Source: Paraperlucidibaca baekdonensis
Lineage (GTDB): Bacteria; Pseudomonadota; Gammaproteobacteria; Pseudomonadales; Moraxellaceae
Direction of reading: 5' to 3'
DNA length: 64,000 nucleotides
NCBI RefSeq assembly: GCF_003387535.1
Contig: NZ_QUNR01000001.1
Coordinates: 124,001 to 188,000, forward strand
Part shown: piece after piece, positions 1 through 10,368 of the stretch
Position numbering within the stretch: the first letter of the stretch is position 1
Layout: each line of letters opens with the position of its first letter
The notes under the pieces: generated by a model
What the model saw: the letters and a program-made list of their open reading frames with translations, nothing else
Database searches by the model: none
What the model was told of the DNA's origin: nothing
Program-made: the position numbers and the translations under genes

Positions 1-1483
1 TTTTCGCTTTCAGAATATATTTCGCCGAGGCCACGTTGGCGGCGAGCATCATCTCTTCAATGAGCATGTGCGCTTTATTGCGCGTGACTGGCACGATACG
101 TTCAATTTTACGATCGGCACCAAAGAGCAGGCGCGTCTCGCCGCTATCGAAGTCGAGCGCACCGCGCGCTTCGCGAACACTACGCAAGGTATTAAATAGC
201 GCATACAGCGTGTGCAATGAGTCTTGCACCGCCGCCGGCCAGCGCTCGCCCAAGGCTTTAGCGGCCTTGCCATCGGGGCGCTCTAAAAAGTCACTGACTT
301 GGTTGTAGGTGGTGCGCGCTTGCGAATGCATCACACCGGGATAGAACGTATTGCCGGTCATTTTGCCCGCGGCCGAGAAGGTCATGTCGCAGACCATGCA
401 CAGACGATCGACGTGCGGATTCAATGAGCACAGGCCATTGGAGAGAATCTCCGGCAGCATGGGCACCACGTGGCCGGGGAAATACACCGAGTTGCCGCGC
501 GCTTTCGCTTCGGTATCGAGGGCGCTATCGGGGCGCACATAATGTGACACATCGGCAATCGCCACGACCAAGCGGAAGCCGCCGCCACGACGCTTTTCGG
601 CATAGACCGCGTCATCGAAATCTTTGGCATCTTCGCCGTCTATGGTCATTAGCGGCATGGCGCGGATATCGACGCGGCCCGCCTGTGTCTTAGCGGCTTC
701 ATCGACCTCGGGCGATAGCGAGGCGACCTCGGCCTCCACCGCATCGGGCCAGGTGTGCGGGATCTCGTAGTTGCGCAGCGCAATATCGATTTCCATGCCG
801 GGCGCCATAAAGTCACCTAATATCTCGACAATTTTGCCGCAGGCCAGGCTGCGAGCCGTGGGGTATTCGGTGATTTCAATGCTGACAAACTGATCAGGTT
901 GGGCGCCAACAGGGCCAGCTTGCACAAGAATATCTTGCGTGAGTCGCGGGTTATCGGGCTGCACATAGGCCACGCCGTCTTCCTCACGGTATCGGCCAAT
1001 GATGTGGCTGTAACGACGCGTCTCAACGCGTGCCACATTGGCCTCGCGGCGGCCTTTATGGTCGTAACCGGCAATGCGCGCTAGTGCGATATCGCCGTCA
1101 AAGAGCACGCGCATTTGCCGTGATGACAAAATCAGGTCGGCACCGCCTTCATCGGGAATCAAAAACCCGAAGCCATCTTTATGGCCTTGCACACGGCCGC
1201 GGATCAAATCTTCATCGCTTAATGGCTGATAGCTGCCGCGCCGGTCGGACTGCAGTTGGCCATCGCGGCTCATGGCGATTAGGCGTCGGCGCAACGCTTC
1301 CACGCGTTCGTCATCGAAAAAACCAAAGTGCTTGGCGAGTTGCGGATGCGTCAATGGCTTGCCCAACTCCTCCAACGTGGCCAAAATCAGCTCACGACTG
1401 GCCACCGGATTGTCGTAACGTTCGGCCTCGCGGTCGGCGTGCGGATCATCGGCATGGGGAGTGTTGGGGGGCTGTACGGTCAT
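1..1483 (-). CDS. rnr: Ribonuclease R, 3' end beyond window
   Basis: 3'-5' exoribonuclease that degrades structured RNA and takes part in rRNA and mRNA quality control. About 494 codons are visible from an ATG at 1483; the frame stays open to base 1, so the C-terminal part of the RNB domain and the S1 domain lie outside. An N-terminal winged-helix region (HPQLAKHFGF) is followed by cold-shock OB folds and the start of the RNB domain, with the catalytic Asp cluster DFDDAVY near residue 288 and the PGHVVPMLPE segment typical of RNase R/II. RNase R rather than RNase II is favoured by the long N-terminal extension. It lies upstream of tRNA-Leu on the other strand, as the rnr-purA-hisZ-hfl order in Pseudomonas would predict. 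Confidence 0.95.
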   Translation of the reverse strand, partial: MTVQPPNTPHADDPHADREAERYDNPVASRELILATLEELGKPLTHPQLAKHFGFFDDERVEALRRRLIAMSRDGQLQSDRRGSYQPLSDEDLIRGRVQGHKDGFGFLIPDEGGADLILSSRQMRVLFDGDIALARIAGYDHKGRREANVARVETRRYSHIIGRYREEDGVAYVQPDNPRLTQDILVQAGPVGAQPDQFVSIEITEYPTARSLACGKIVEILGDFMAPGMEIDIALRNYEIPHTWPDAVEAEVASLSPEVDEAAKTQAGRVDIRAMPLMTIDGEDAKDFDDAVYAEKRRGGGFRLVVAIADVSHYVRPDSALDTEAKARGNSVYFPGHVVPMLPEILSNGLCSLNPHVDRLCMVCDMTFSAAGKMTGNTFYPGVMHSQARTTYNQVSDFLERPDGKAAKALGERWPAAVQDSLHTLYALFNTLRSVREARGALDFDSGETRLLFGADRKIERIVPVTRNKAHMLIEEMMLAANVASAKYILKAK

Positions 1484-1523
1484 AAGCAATCTCAATAATT
1501 TTGGCCATTCTACACCAAGACAG

Positions 1524-1552
1524 TTGACAGCCCGAGGTTGCCTCACTATATT
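1524..1552 (+). promoter_or_regulatory. Sigma-70 promoter of tRNA-Leu
   Basis: A perfect -35 TTGACA at 1524-1529 and a -10 TATATT (5/6) at 1547-1552 are separated by exactly 17 bp. The expected start near 1559 is only a few bases before the mature tRNA. This is the best sigma-70 match seen in the window, consistent with a highly expressed stable RNA. Confidence 0.85.
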
Positions 1553-1566
1553 TCGCGGCCTCATCT

Positions 1567-1653
1567 GCCCGGATGGTGAAATTGGTAGACACGCCAGCTT
1601 CAGGTGCTGGTCCTCGCAAGGGGGTGGAGGTTCAAGTCCTCTTCCGGGCACCA
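1567..1653 (+). tRNA. tRNA-Leu (anticodon CAG)
   Basis: An 87-nt type II tRNA with a variable arm. The acceptor GCCCGGA pairs with TCCGGGC, followed by discriminator A and an encoded CCA at 1651-1653. The anticodon stem CCAGC/GCTGG encloses the loop TTCAGGT, giving anticodon CAG (1601-1603), which reads CUG. The T arm GGTTCAAGTCC is intact. It has its own promoter and terminator, so it is a single-gene transcription unit. Confidence 0.98.
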
Positions 1654-1658
1654 TATTG

Positions 1659-1688
1659 AAAAAGCCGATCATTGGATCGGCTTTTTTA
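1659..1688 (+). terminator. Intrinsic terminator after tRNA-Leu
   Basis: Hairpin AAGCCGATC / GATCGGCTT with a 4-nt loop (ATTG), preceded by A's and followed by a T run, six bases after the tRNA CCA end. The A/T symmetry means it could also act on the opposite strand, for the XRE-type gene that ends at 1715. Confidence 0.88.
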
Positions 1689-1714
1689 TGGGCGCAATTT
1701 GTTGAGCACAGCGC

Positions 1715-2071
1715 TTAATCGCAGCGCTTCATGCTCTCCATCAACTCGCTCACTAGGCGCTGATCACGCGGCAACAAGCCGTTATAGCTCGACATGACGC
1801 GTTGCTGCACAACAATATAACTTGATGGAACATCCTTCAGCGCAAGGTCTGTTTGCTCTGCCAAGTACTCCGCCAACAGAATAATGTTTGACACCGGCAG
1901 CCCAATGACCACGGCTATTTCGGACAGAAGCCGAACGCTCGGCATTGCTGATCCACGCTCAATATTTGAAATCCGGCCAGTACTTGAGTTCAGCTGATGC
2001 GCCAGTTGCTCTTGCGACAAATAGGCACTTTTGCGCAGCTGCTTAATGGCCTGGCCAATAAATTCATTCAT
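1715..2071 (-). CDS. XRE-family helix-turn-helix regulator
   Basis: Small DNA-binding protein with a Cro/C1-type helix-turn-helix at residues about 5-60 (IKQLRKSAYLSQEQLAHQL, then GRISNIERG and PSVRLLSEIA), followed by a 50-residue C-terminal helical tail of unknown role. I take the ATG at 2071 (118 aa) because it places the HTH at the N-terminus as in most family members. The frame stays open to another ATG at 2173, but that extension crosses an AT-rich, promoter-like stretch and would overlap the start codon of the divergent gene at 2172. The target is unknown; autoregulation is common in the family. Confidence 0.75.
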   Translation of the reverse strand: MNEFIGQAIKQLRKSAYLSQEQLAHQLNSSTGRISNIERGSAMPSVRLLSEIAVVIGLPVSNIILLAEYLAEQTDLALKDVPSSYIVVQQRVMSSYNGLLPRDQRLVSELMESMKRCD

Positions 2072-2171
2072 AAGCCTATTGTGTGAATCGGCGACAGCGT
2101 ACTCCATGGCAGTTTTGGTGTATTTTGAAATAGCAAAACTACTCGTATTTGGTTGGCTCAGGGAGTAGCCC

Positions 2172-2528
2172 ATGACACAGCTTCATCACGGCAAACGCAC
2201 AAGCGAGTATGTCACCGAATGGCCAGTTGGCGCGGCTTTAATGCGGGTTTGCTGGCAGCCGCCGTGCCTCATTCATGCCGTTAGCATCACACGGCAGCGA
2301 GACGAGACGACTGAATCTAGCCCGCCGCAGGATGACAAGGTGCTAGCGATGGTGTTTTGGCAAGCACTGGTTATCGCAGGGCATCGTTTAAGCCTAGATG
2401 ATGGCTTGCAAGCGATGGTGGCGCAGGCGCGCCTAGAATTGGAGCGAACGCTCTTGAGCGCGGTGGCTTGGCATGACCAACGACCGTGTGATGACACGGC
2501 CGTTGCCAGACTTCCGCTTACAACATGA
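2172..2528 (+). CDS. Hypothetical protein, 118 aa
   Basis: Not recognised. The ATG at 2172 has a plausible ribosome-binding site (GGGAG six bases upstream), and the frame encodes a mostly helical, soluble-looking protein with a central stretch around FWQALVIAGHRLSLDDGL and two early cysteines (CWQPPC). It is divergent from the XRE-type regulator and its last 11 bases overlap, tail to tail, the DUF445 gene. No signal peptide or membrane segment is visible. It could be a small lineage-specific gene controlled by the regulator, or a chance frame. Confidence 0.4.
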   Translation: MTQLHHGKRTSEYVTEWPVGAALMRVCWQPPCLIHAVSITRQRDETTESSPPQDDKVLAMVFWQALVIAGHRLSLDDGLQAMVAQARLELERTLLSAVAWHDQRPCDDTAVARLPLTT

Positions 2529-3741
2529 AGTGAATTTGCATCTCACCAACGAGGAAACCGAGCACCGCACCAACGGTAATCAAGGCCCATTCGTCTTCTT
2601 TAAATGCTGGCCGCAACATGCCTTCAAACTGCTCAGGTGAAAGCTCTTGCATGCGAGTGACCAAGGTATTGCGAACGTCCATGGCGTCGCCAGCATAGTT
2701 CTCAACATATTTCATGGTTTCCGGCATCTGATCCATGATGCGTTGCGCAATGACCCCTTTCATTTCAATATAGGTCTGGCTGCCCACGGCGTAGACCACC
2801 AGCGGACGCACCACGCCAGTTTGCTCATCGACCATCATTTTCACATTCTTATGGATGAGCTCCATGATGCGGTCGGCAAAGGCGCCACGAAACAGCTCTT
2901 CCATCATGTTTGCTGGGGTCAGTAGCTGCTTGGAAATGAGGTCCGCATAATCGGCGGCCACCTCTTTCTGACGCTTCAAAAACAAACCCTGCACGGTGAA
3001 GCCGAGAATCTTTTTCGGCAACTGCGGGCGAAACATCATCTGCAGCGCAATCCAGTCGCTGAAAAAGCCGACGAAACCGCCAAAAGCCGGCAACATCCAC
3101 GGCTGCTTAAAGGCCAGCCAACAGACCATCTGCACCCAACCAATCGCGAAACCAAAATAAAAGCCAGCGTTGCTGAAAAACTTGAACTCTTGGCGGCCCA
3201 CTTTTTGGAAAATCTCATTTAAGAGCTTTTTGTCGCGCATCAAGTTGGTGATCACCATGTGCTTAATATCGAAGTATTTATCGATATTGCCTTGCACCTC
3301 AGACATGATTTTCTCAACCATCATGGGCGCTTCCGCTTTCACCCGCGTGATGATTTTTTGTCGTGCAAACTCCGGCATGCCTTCCCACAAGCCCGGCTGA
3401 TACTGCTGCGCTACTTCGCGGACAATATCTTCAGAGGCGGCCATCATGGGCACTTCAATTTCTTTGGCAATGCGTTTCGGGTCGAGTCGCGCAAAAATTT
3501 CGGCAGGCTTGATGAGCTGATTGGTCATCAGGTCGACCGAGATCATCGCCATCTTTTCCGCTTTGCGCGGCACAATGCCCTGCCAGCCAAAAAATGGCTT
3601 GATGCCGATAAACTCCATCGGCGCAAACATCATCTTAATGGCCACTACTTTGGTGATGTAGCCAATAAAACCGCTAATGAAGGGAATCGAGATGTAAAGC
3701 CACATATCGGCTTTAAAGTCAGTGATCATCTGATCTAGCAT
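2518..3741 (-). CDS. DUF445 family membrane protein
   Basis: A 407-residue DUF445 protein of unknown biochemical role. A hydrophobic N-terminus (LYISIPFISGFIGYITKVVA) carries the family's typical glycine-rich membrane segment followed by the P-KAEKMA motif. A second membrane region with internal similarity sits at about residues 190-240 (FAIGWVQMVCWLAF, then FVGFFSDWIALQMMF). A last hydrophobic helix (ALITVGAVLGFLVGEMQ) lies near the C-terminus. The long helical segment after the first membrane region is cytoplasmic or periplasmic; which cannot be told from sequence. No operon partner: DUF2505 follows on the same strand after an 88-bp gap. Confidence 0.88.
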   Translation of the reverse strand: MLDQMITDFKADMWLYISIPFISGFIGYITKVVAIKMMFAPMEFIGIKPFFGWQGIVPRKAEKMAMISVDLMTNQLIKPAEIFARLDPKRIAKEIEVPMMAASEDIVREVAQQYQPGLWEGMPEFARQKIITRVKAEAPMMVEKIMSEVQGNIDKYFDIKHMVITNLMRDKKLLNEIFQKVGRQEFKFFSNAGFYFGFAIGWVQMVCWLAFKQPWMLPAFGGFVGFFSDWIALQMMFRPQLPKKILGFTVQGLFLKRQKEVAADYADLISKQLLTPANMMEELFRGAFADRIMELIHKNVKMMVDEQTGVVRPLVVYAVGSQTYIEMKGVIAQRIMDQMPETMKYVENYAGDAMDVRNTLVTRMQELSPEQFEGMLRPAFKEDEWALITVGAVLGFLVGEMQIHFML

Positions 3742-3829
3742 GGTGTCTTTCCTTAGTTATTATTTTCGCGAGATTATCCGCTCGCTCTGCATTACATAAT
3801 GCCTAACTCAGTCGCAATGACAATAAACA

Positions 3830-4342
3830 TCATGCCAAATTTTCATACCGCTCAGCTAAGATTTCACGACTCACGGCTTCATTCTGCGCGGCTTTAGCAC
3901 GAATATCATCGGCAATAATGCTCGCCAACTTGCTGCCAATCAGCGGAATACTGCAGCTCACATCCCAGTGCAGCGTATTGGTTGTAATGCCCTCGCATTC
4001 ACTAAGCTGCATGCTCGCCGCAATACTCAGCGCCGACACCGACTTATTAATCAGCTGCAATGAACCGCTGGCCGTTTCACGATCCCAGCGGTCGGTTTGC
4101 TCAACATCAACGGCTTGCTCACTGCTAATGAACTTTTGCGCCAACGCCGGCAGCTTCACACTGGGCTTGCCTGTGACTAGCGCGGTCAGCGAAAAATGCC
4201 GGCCATCATCGCTCGTCGATAACACCTCAAACGCCTCATAACCCATCCGCGACAAGCGCAAATGGGCATACTCGGTGCTTGAGATCATTGCCAGCACGCG
4301 CGCCAGTGGCGCCGGCCAAGTCATTGTAGTGACAAACTTCAT
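3830..4342 (-). CDS. DUF2505 domain protein
   Basis: A 170-residue soluble protein of the DUF2505 family, whose fold is expected to be of the START/SRPBCC (lipid- or ligand-binding) type. The N-terminus MKFVTTMTWPAPLARVLAMI matches the family opening, where the early residues form the first strand and helix. Biological role unknown. It ends ten bases downstream of the purA side: purA stops at 4352, so the two genes are on the same strand and probably co-transcribed. Confidence 0.72.
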   Translation of the reverse strand: MKFVTTMTWPAPLARVLAMISSTEYAHLRLSRMGYEAFEVLSTSDDGRHFSLTALVTGKPSVKLPALAQKFISSEQAVDVEQTDRWDRETASGSLQLINKSVSALSIAASMQLSECEGITTNTLHWDVSCSIPLIGSKLASIIADDIRAKAAQNEAVSREILAERYENLA

Positions 4343-4351
4343 GGCCGGACC

Positions 4352-5650
<1,299 letters not shown>

Positions 5651-5669
5651 TTAACGCTCTCTTAATCAG

Positions 5670-6854
5670 TTAGGACGCCACTGCGCGTACTTGCCAGCAC
5701 GCATCAGCAAAATAAAATTCACGATCGCAACCTGCTTCGCCGGCGCTCAATAAGGCACCGGGCAATTGCTGCACCACACGCTGCCCATGCGCGCGCGCTT
5801 GCGCGATGGCCTCGCGGAGCAAGGGCTCATCGCCAATGGGCGCGAGAATACCCTGCGCAGACAGAGCCGGCTGACTAAATGCCAGCCATTGCTTCAAGTC
5901 AGCACTAAAACCGGTCGCTGGTCTGGCGCGACCAAAGGCCTCGCCAATGTGATCATAGCGCCCGCCTTTGGCGATCTCGCGGGCATGGCCCGGCGCATAT
6001 ACGCTAAACACGAGCCCAGTATGGTAGTGATAGCCGCGCACATCGCCGAGATCGAGGGTCAGCACAACGTGCGGATGCGACTGCTCAATGGCATGGATGA
6101 CGGCCTCTACATCGGCCAACGCCTGCGCCACCGCTGACGGTGCCGATGCCCAAAGTTCGCGCGCTTGAGCCAACACGGAGATATCGCCAGCCAGCTCAGG
6201 AAGTGGCAACAAAGCAGCCTGATGCTCAGCGTCAACACGTGCCGGAATCGCCTCACGCCATTCGGGCAATGATTTTCGCGTGAGCATGTCACGCAGGCTA
6301 GCTTCTGTGTCGCCATCGAGAGCGGCAAGCGCGGCCAACGCGCGAAACACACCCACATGACCGAGGTCGAGATGAAGCTGCTCAGCGCCAGCAATCGCTA
6401 GGGCATCGAGCAATAAACGGATAATTTCAATGTCACTTTCAACGCCGCTGTGGCCATAGAGCTCAGCGCCAATTTGCACCGGGCAACGCGAGGCGGCAAT
6501 GCCCATGGGGCGTGTATGCAGCACGGTACCGGCATAGCAATAACGCGCGGGGCCTTGGCTAGGCAGGCAATGCGCATCTAAGCGCGCGACCTGCGGCGTG
6601 GTATCGGCACGCACGCCCATCAAGCGGCCACTGAGCTGATCGGTGATCTTGAACGTTAAGTCAGCAAGATCACGGCCCGAGCCAGATAGTAGGGACTCGA
6701 GATACTCCATGAGCGGCGGCAACACCAGGGCATAACCCCAGCGGCCAAAATGATCCAGCAACAGCCGTCGCAACGACTCTAAGCGCGCCGCCTCGGCTGG
6801 CAGCACATCGGCAACGCCATCGGGCAGCAGCCACGCATCCACGGGTTTTACCAT
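5670..6854 (-). CDS. hisZ: ATP phosphoribosyltransferase regulatory subunit
   Basis: A HisRS-like protein without tRNA-ligase activity that forms a complex with the short form of HisG and makes it feedback-sensitive to histidine, at the first step of histidine synthesis. The visible family signature is WLLPDGVADVLP at the N-terminus, the RADTTPQVAR motif-2-like region, and GGRYDHIGEAFGRARPATGFS near residue 300. I use the ATG at 6854 (394 aa), which aligns with other HisZ proteins; a GTG four codons upstream is possible. Its presence implies a short-type hisG elsewhere in the genome. Confidence 0.95.
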   Translation of the reverse strand: MVKPVDAWLLPDGVADVLPAEAARLESLRRLLLDHFGRWGYALVLPPLMEYLESLLSGSGRDLADLTFKITDQLSGRLMGVRADTTPQVARLDAHCLPSQGPARYCYAGTVLHTRPMGIAASRCPVQIGAELYGHSGVESDIEIIRLLLDALAIAGAEQLHLDLGHVGVFRALAALAALDGDTEASLRDMLTRKSLPEWREAIPARVDAEHQAALLPLPELAGDISVLAQARELWASAPSAVAQALADVEAVIHAIEQSHPHVVLTLDLGDVRGYHYHTGLVFSVYAPGHAREIAKGGRYDHIGEAFGRARPATGFSADLKQWLAFSQPALSAQGILAPIGDEPLLREAIAQARAHGQRVVQQLPGALLSAGEAGCDREFYFADACWQVRAVAS

Positions 6855-6876
6855 GCTTCTCGCCACTCATTAGACA

Positions 6877-6900
6877 CAAAAAAACCGAGCAGCACTCGGT
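6877..6900 (-). terminator. Terminator of the hflX-hflK-hflC unit
   Basis: On the minus strand a stem ACCGAG/CTCGGT with a 5-nt loop is followed by a run of seven T's. It lies 77 bases after the hflC stop and just before the hisZ start, so it isolates hisZ-purA from the hfl genes. Confidence 0.85.
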
Positions 6901-6976
6901 TCGGTGGAGTTTATCACAGGCTTTGCGCGCTTGCCCAAACTCGGCGGCTCAGCGTGTAGCCGAGCCGCCGCAGGGG

Positions 6977-7846
6977 TTATTTACCCGGCTTGCGCATGTA
7001 CTTTAGGAACTCACTGTCGCCCTTCAATACCAGCACGTCATCGCTGCGGTTAAAGCTGTTGCGATAGGCCTGTAAGGAGCGATAGAAGTCATAGAACTCG
7101 GCATTTTGACCAAACGCTTTCCGCGCAATGGACGCGGCATCGGCATCACCTTCACCACGCAGCGTCTCCGCCTGACGATAGGCATCCGCCAAAATCACAC
7201 GCTGCTGACGATCGGCATCTGACTTGATGCGATCCGACATTTCCGTACCTTGCGCGCGATGCTCACGCGCCTCACGCTCACGCTCGGTGCGCATGCGGTT
7301 ATAGATGGATTCTACGGTGGAGTTGGGGAAATCGACACGTTTAACGCGGACATCGACTACCTCAATACCAAATTCGCGCATGGCGACCGTATTCACTGCC
7401 TTGGTCAAGTCTTGCATGAGCTGCTCACGCTGACCCGCAACCACTTCATGCACATCACGCTCAGAGACGCGGTTTTTCAAGCCATCACGCACCAATGGCA
7501 TGAGGCGTGACTCGGCTTCCAACGCCAAGCCGCCGGTCGCGGTGAAATAGCGCTTCACATCATTAACGCGCCACATCACATAAGCGTCGATGATCAGAAA
7601 CTTGCTTTCTTTGGTCAAAAACTCGGTGCGTTCGGCATCGCTAACTTGCAAGCGCGCATCAAAACGACGCACCTCATGCACCAAGGGGATTTTGAAATGC
7701 AAACCGGGTTTCAAATCAGCATCGACGACTTCACCAAAACGCAGCAGCACGGCGCGCTCAGTCGCCTGCACGGTGAAAAACAAGCTGTTCGCTATAAATA
7801 AAACAACGAGGGTGGCGTATAACGCCGACATATTACGCGATGGCAT
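6977..7846 (-). CDS. hflC: FtsH protease modulator HflC
   Basis: SPFH/band-7 protein that, with HflK, forms a cage around the membrane protease FtsH and modulates substrate access. 289 aa: one N-terminal membrane segment (YATLVVLFIANSLFFTV), then the SPFH domain beginning ATERAVLLRFGEV, and a coiled coil rich in Arg/Glu (RMRTEREREAREHRAQ) at about residues 185-240. Its ATG overlaps the hflK stop by one base (TAATG), so the two are translationally coupled for equal stoichiometry. Confidence 0.96.
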   Translation of the reverse strand: MPSRNMSALYATLVVLFIANSLFFTVQATERAVLLRFGEVVDADLKPGLHFKIPLVHEVRRFDARLQVSDAERTEFLTKESKFLIIDAYVMWRVNDVKRYFTATGGLALEAESRLMPLVRDGLKNRVSERDVHEVVAGQREQLMQDLTKAVNTVAMREFGIEVVDVRVKRVDFPNSTVESIYNRMRTEREREAREHRAQGTEMSDRIKSDADRQQRVILADAYRQAETLRGEGDADAASIARKAFGQNAEFYDFYRSLQAYRNSFNRSDDVLVLKGDSEFLKYMRKPGK

Positions 7847-8973
7847 TAGCGGGCTCCATCCAGTGAACGACCAGGACGTTGAACGTCTCGCAGGCTACCG
7901 GTATTTGCCGGCGGAATGTACTGCGCAGCACCCGAGTTCGGTACGGGTGACGTTGTTGAAGCAGCGGCCGCGTTGAGTTTATCCATGGGCAAATAAAGCA
8001 GCGGTGATGCGCCACCTGGCTCGACCACCACCTTGCGGTTTTGTGACATAACCGACTCCATGGCCTCGAGATACATACGCGTGCGCAGCACTTGCGGGTT
8101 CAGACGATACTCAGCCAACAGGCCTTGGAAGCGCGAGGCATTACCTGTCGCACGATCCACGACCTCTTGCTTATAGGCACTGGCGTCGGCGATTAAGCGC
8201 GCAGCCTGACCACGCGCTTCTGGCACGATGCCATTGGCATAGGTTTCGGCTTGGTTTTTCAAACGCTCTTTATCTTCTTTGGCGCGAATAACGTCATCAA
8301 ATGCCGATTTCACATCTTTCGGCGGCAAGGCCTCCAAAATATTGACATTACGCACACTCAGGCCCGAATTGTAGCGATCTAAGTACGACTGCAAACGCGG
8401 CAACATGTCTTGCGCCAACTTGGCACGACCTTCGCCCAGAACTTGTGTCATTTTTGCGCTACCGACTTCATGGCGCAACGCTGACTCGGTGGCATGCGCC
8501 AAGGTCGACTCGGGGCTAGCGATCGCCAAGACATAACTTTTCGGATCGGCAATGCGGTATTGCACGGTCAACGAAATATCCACGATATTTTCATCTTCAG
8601 TGATCATGGTGGCATTTAGAGGCATCTGCTCCGTACGCTCCACGTTCACTTTGCGAATATTGTCCATCAGCGCTGGACGCCAGTGCAGGCCAGCCGCTTC
8701 CATTTTCGAATACTCACCGAAGCGGAACACCACCGCACGTTCGGCCTGTTCCACACGGTAAAAGCCAAACAACGCCCAGAGCACCACCGCACCCACCAGC
8801 AATAAGCGCGTCAGCTGCTTCTCGCCATCAGGATCGCCGCCACCAAATACTTTCTGCAGCTTATCGACCAAGGGGTTGCTACCACCACCTGAACCGCCGG
8901 ATGGCTTGCGGCCACCCCACGGATCGCGATTACCGTTGGGGTCTTGCCCCGAACCGGGTTGATTCCACGCCAT
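7846..8973 (-). CDS. hflK: FtsH protease modulator HflK
   Basis: The larger partner of HflC. 375 aa with a Gly/Ser/Pro-rich cytoplasmic N-terminus (about residues 5-35), a membrane helix LLLVGAVVLWALFGFY near residues 58-75, an SPFH domain starting QAERAVVFRFGEY, a coiled coil, and a low-complexity C-terminal tail rich in Ala/Ser/Pro. It is 28 bp from hflX and coupled to hflC, giving the conserved hfq-hflX-hflK-hflC order. Confidence 0.96.
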   Translation of the reverse strand: MAWNQPGSGQDPNGNRDPWGGRKPSGGSGGGSNPLVDKLQKVFGGGDPDGEKQLTRLLLVGAVVLWALFGFYRVEQAERAVVFRFGEYSKMEAAGLHWRPALMDNIRKVNVERTEQMPLNATMITEDENIVDISLTVQYRIADPKSYVLAIASPESTLAHATESALRHEVGSAKMTQVLGEGRAKLAQDMLPRLQSYLDRYNSGLSVRNVNILEALPPKDVKSAFDDVIRAKEDKERLKNQAETYANGIVPEARGQAARLIADASAYKQEVVDRATGNASRFQGLLAEYRLNPQVLRTRMYLEAMESVMSQNRKVVVEPGGASPLLYLPMDKLNAAAASTTSPVPNSGAAQYIPPANTGSLRDVQRPGRSLDGAR

Positions 8974-9001
8974 CTGGCACTCCTACTATTACGTCAATGT
9001 C

Positions 9002-10303
9002 TTAGCTTAGGTCGTTTTCCAACACGACATCTGCTCGAACCAAGCCTTCGCGTGCGAGGCATTGGGCTAAATCGGGCGCCTGAATGCGAACGGACAAACG
9101 GCTACCACCACAATCATTCGGAAGCTCTGACTCTACCACTCCTAACTCGTAGAATCGCGCCCGTAATCGCCCCAAATGTGGCGTCATGGCCAACACCAGC
9201 TGCTCCCAGGGCGATGACACACAGGCTTGCATCGCTTGCAGCAGCGCATCAACACCAACGCCGTCACGCGCGGAAAGCCACACAGCGTGCGGCCTGCCAT
9301 CGTCATCATAATCAATGCGTGGCGCTTGATCGGGCAGTGCATCGAGCTTGTTGTACACCAATAAAACCGGCGCCGTGGCACCGACCTCCGCCAATACCGT
9401 CTCAACGGAGTCTAAGTGTAGCTGTCGATCAGGACTCGCCGCATCGACGATATGCAGGAGCAAATCGGCCTGCGCGGTTTCTTCTAGTGTGGCGCGAAAT
9501 GCATCGACTAATTGATGGGGCAAGTGGCGAACAAAACCCACGGTATCGGCCAACACGACCGGGCCAATACCCTCTAAATCGATGCGCCGCAGCGTGGGGT
9601 CGAGTGTCGCAAACAACAGGTCTGCGGCATAGGCATCAGCACCTGATAGCCGATTAAACAAGGTCGATTTGCCGGCGTTGGTGTATCCCACCAGCGAGAT
9701 GGTTGGCACACCGGCCTTTTGCCGCGCCGCACGGCCTTGCGCCCGCGTTTGACGGACTTTATCGAGCCGCTCTTTCAGCGCCTTAATGCGCAAACGCAGC
9801 AAGCGGCGATCGGTTTCCAGCTGAGTTTCACCGGGACCACGCAAACCGATACCGCCTTTTTGCCGCTCAAGGTGAGTCCAGCCCCGCACCAAGCGCGATG
9901 ACAAATGATCAAGCTGCGCCAGCTCGACTTGCAATTTGCCCTCATGCGTACGGGCACGTTGCGCGAAAATATCCAAAATAAGCCCTGTGCGATCAAGCAC
10001 ACGGCATTGCAACACACGCTCTAAATTACGCTCTTGCGCCGGCGTCAGGGCATGATTAAAGAGCACCACCTCGGCGTTTAGTTGTTTCACGGCCTGTGCG
10101 ATTTCTTCAACTTTGCCGGTGCCCGCATAAAATTTGGGGTCGGGACGTTGGCGTGAGCCGGTAATCACCGACAACACCGAGACATCCGCCGACTTGGCTA
10201 ATAGCTGAAACTCGTCGAGATCTTCATCTTGGCCATGTTGGCGCAGCGATAAATGCACTAAAACGGCACCTTCGCCGCCGCTGGGGCGCTCAAAATATTC
10301 CAT
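9002..10303 (-). CDS. hflX: Ribosome-associated GTPase HflX
   Basis: GTPase that splits stalled or heat-damaged 70S ribosomes. 433 aa, with the N-terminal HflX subdomain (ALTPAQERNLERVL, the RTGLILDIFAQRA helix and GGIGLRGPGETQLE), then a G domain with G1 GYTNAGKST, G3 DTVGF and G4 NKLD. The C-terminal domain of about 70 residues completes it. Located between hfq and hflK as in most gammaproteobacteria. Confidence 0.97.
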   Translation of the reverse strand: MEYFERPSGGEGAVLVHLSLRQHGQDEDLDEFQLLAKSADVSVLSVITGSRQRPDPKFYAGTGKVEEIAQAVKQLNAEVVLFNHALTPAQERNLERVLQCRVLDRTGLILDIFAQRARTHEGKLQVELAQLDHLSSRLVRGWTHLERQKGGIGLRGPGETQLETDRRLLRLRIKALKERLDKVRQTRAQGRAARQKAGVPTISLVGYTNAGKSTLFNRLSGADAYAADLLFATLDPTLRRIDLEGIGPVVLADTVGFVRHLPHQLVDAFRATLEETAQADLLLHIVDAASPDRQLHLDSVETVLAEVGATAPVLLVYNKLDALPDQAPRIDYDDDGRPHAVWLSARDGVGVDALLQAMQACVSSPWEQLVLAMTPHLGRLRARFYELGVVESELPNDCGGSRLSVRIQAPDLAQCLAREGLVRADVVLENDLS

Positions 10304-10328
10304 GAAAACTCTTAAGACAGACGCAATT

Positions 10329-10349
10329 GCGCCGCCAAAATGGCGGCGC
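10329..10349 (-). other. GC-rich hairpin between hfq and hflX
   Basis: Perfect 9-bp inverted repeat GCGCCGCCA / TGGCGGCGC around a 3-base loop in the 65-bp hfq-hflX gap. No T run follows on either strand, so it is unlikely to be a full intrinsic terminator. It could stabilise the hfq 3' end, slow transcription into hflX or be a processing site. Confidence 0.55.
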
Positions 10350-10368
10350 TAAAACCACACAAGCGGGT

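Noticed and set aside
3259-3738. 159-codon plus-strand frame rich in His and Arg
   Set aside because: Antisense to the DUF445 gene; composition typical of a frame shadow.
8944-9657. 237-codon plus-strand frame
   Set aside because: It is antisense to hflX, has no recognisable domain, and hflX codon use is intact on the other strand.
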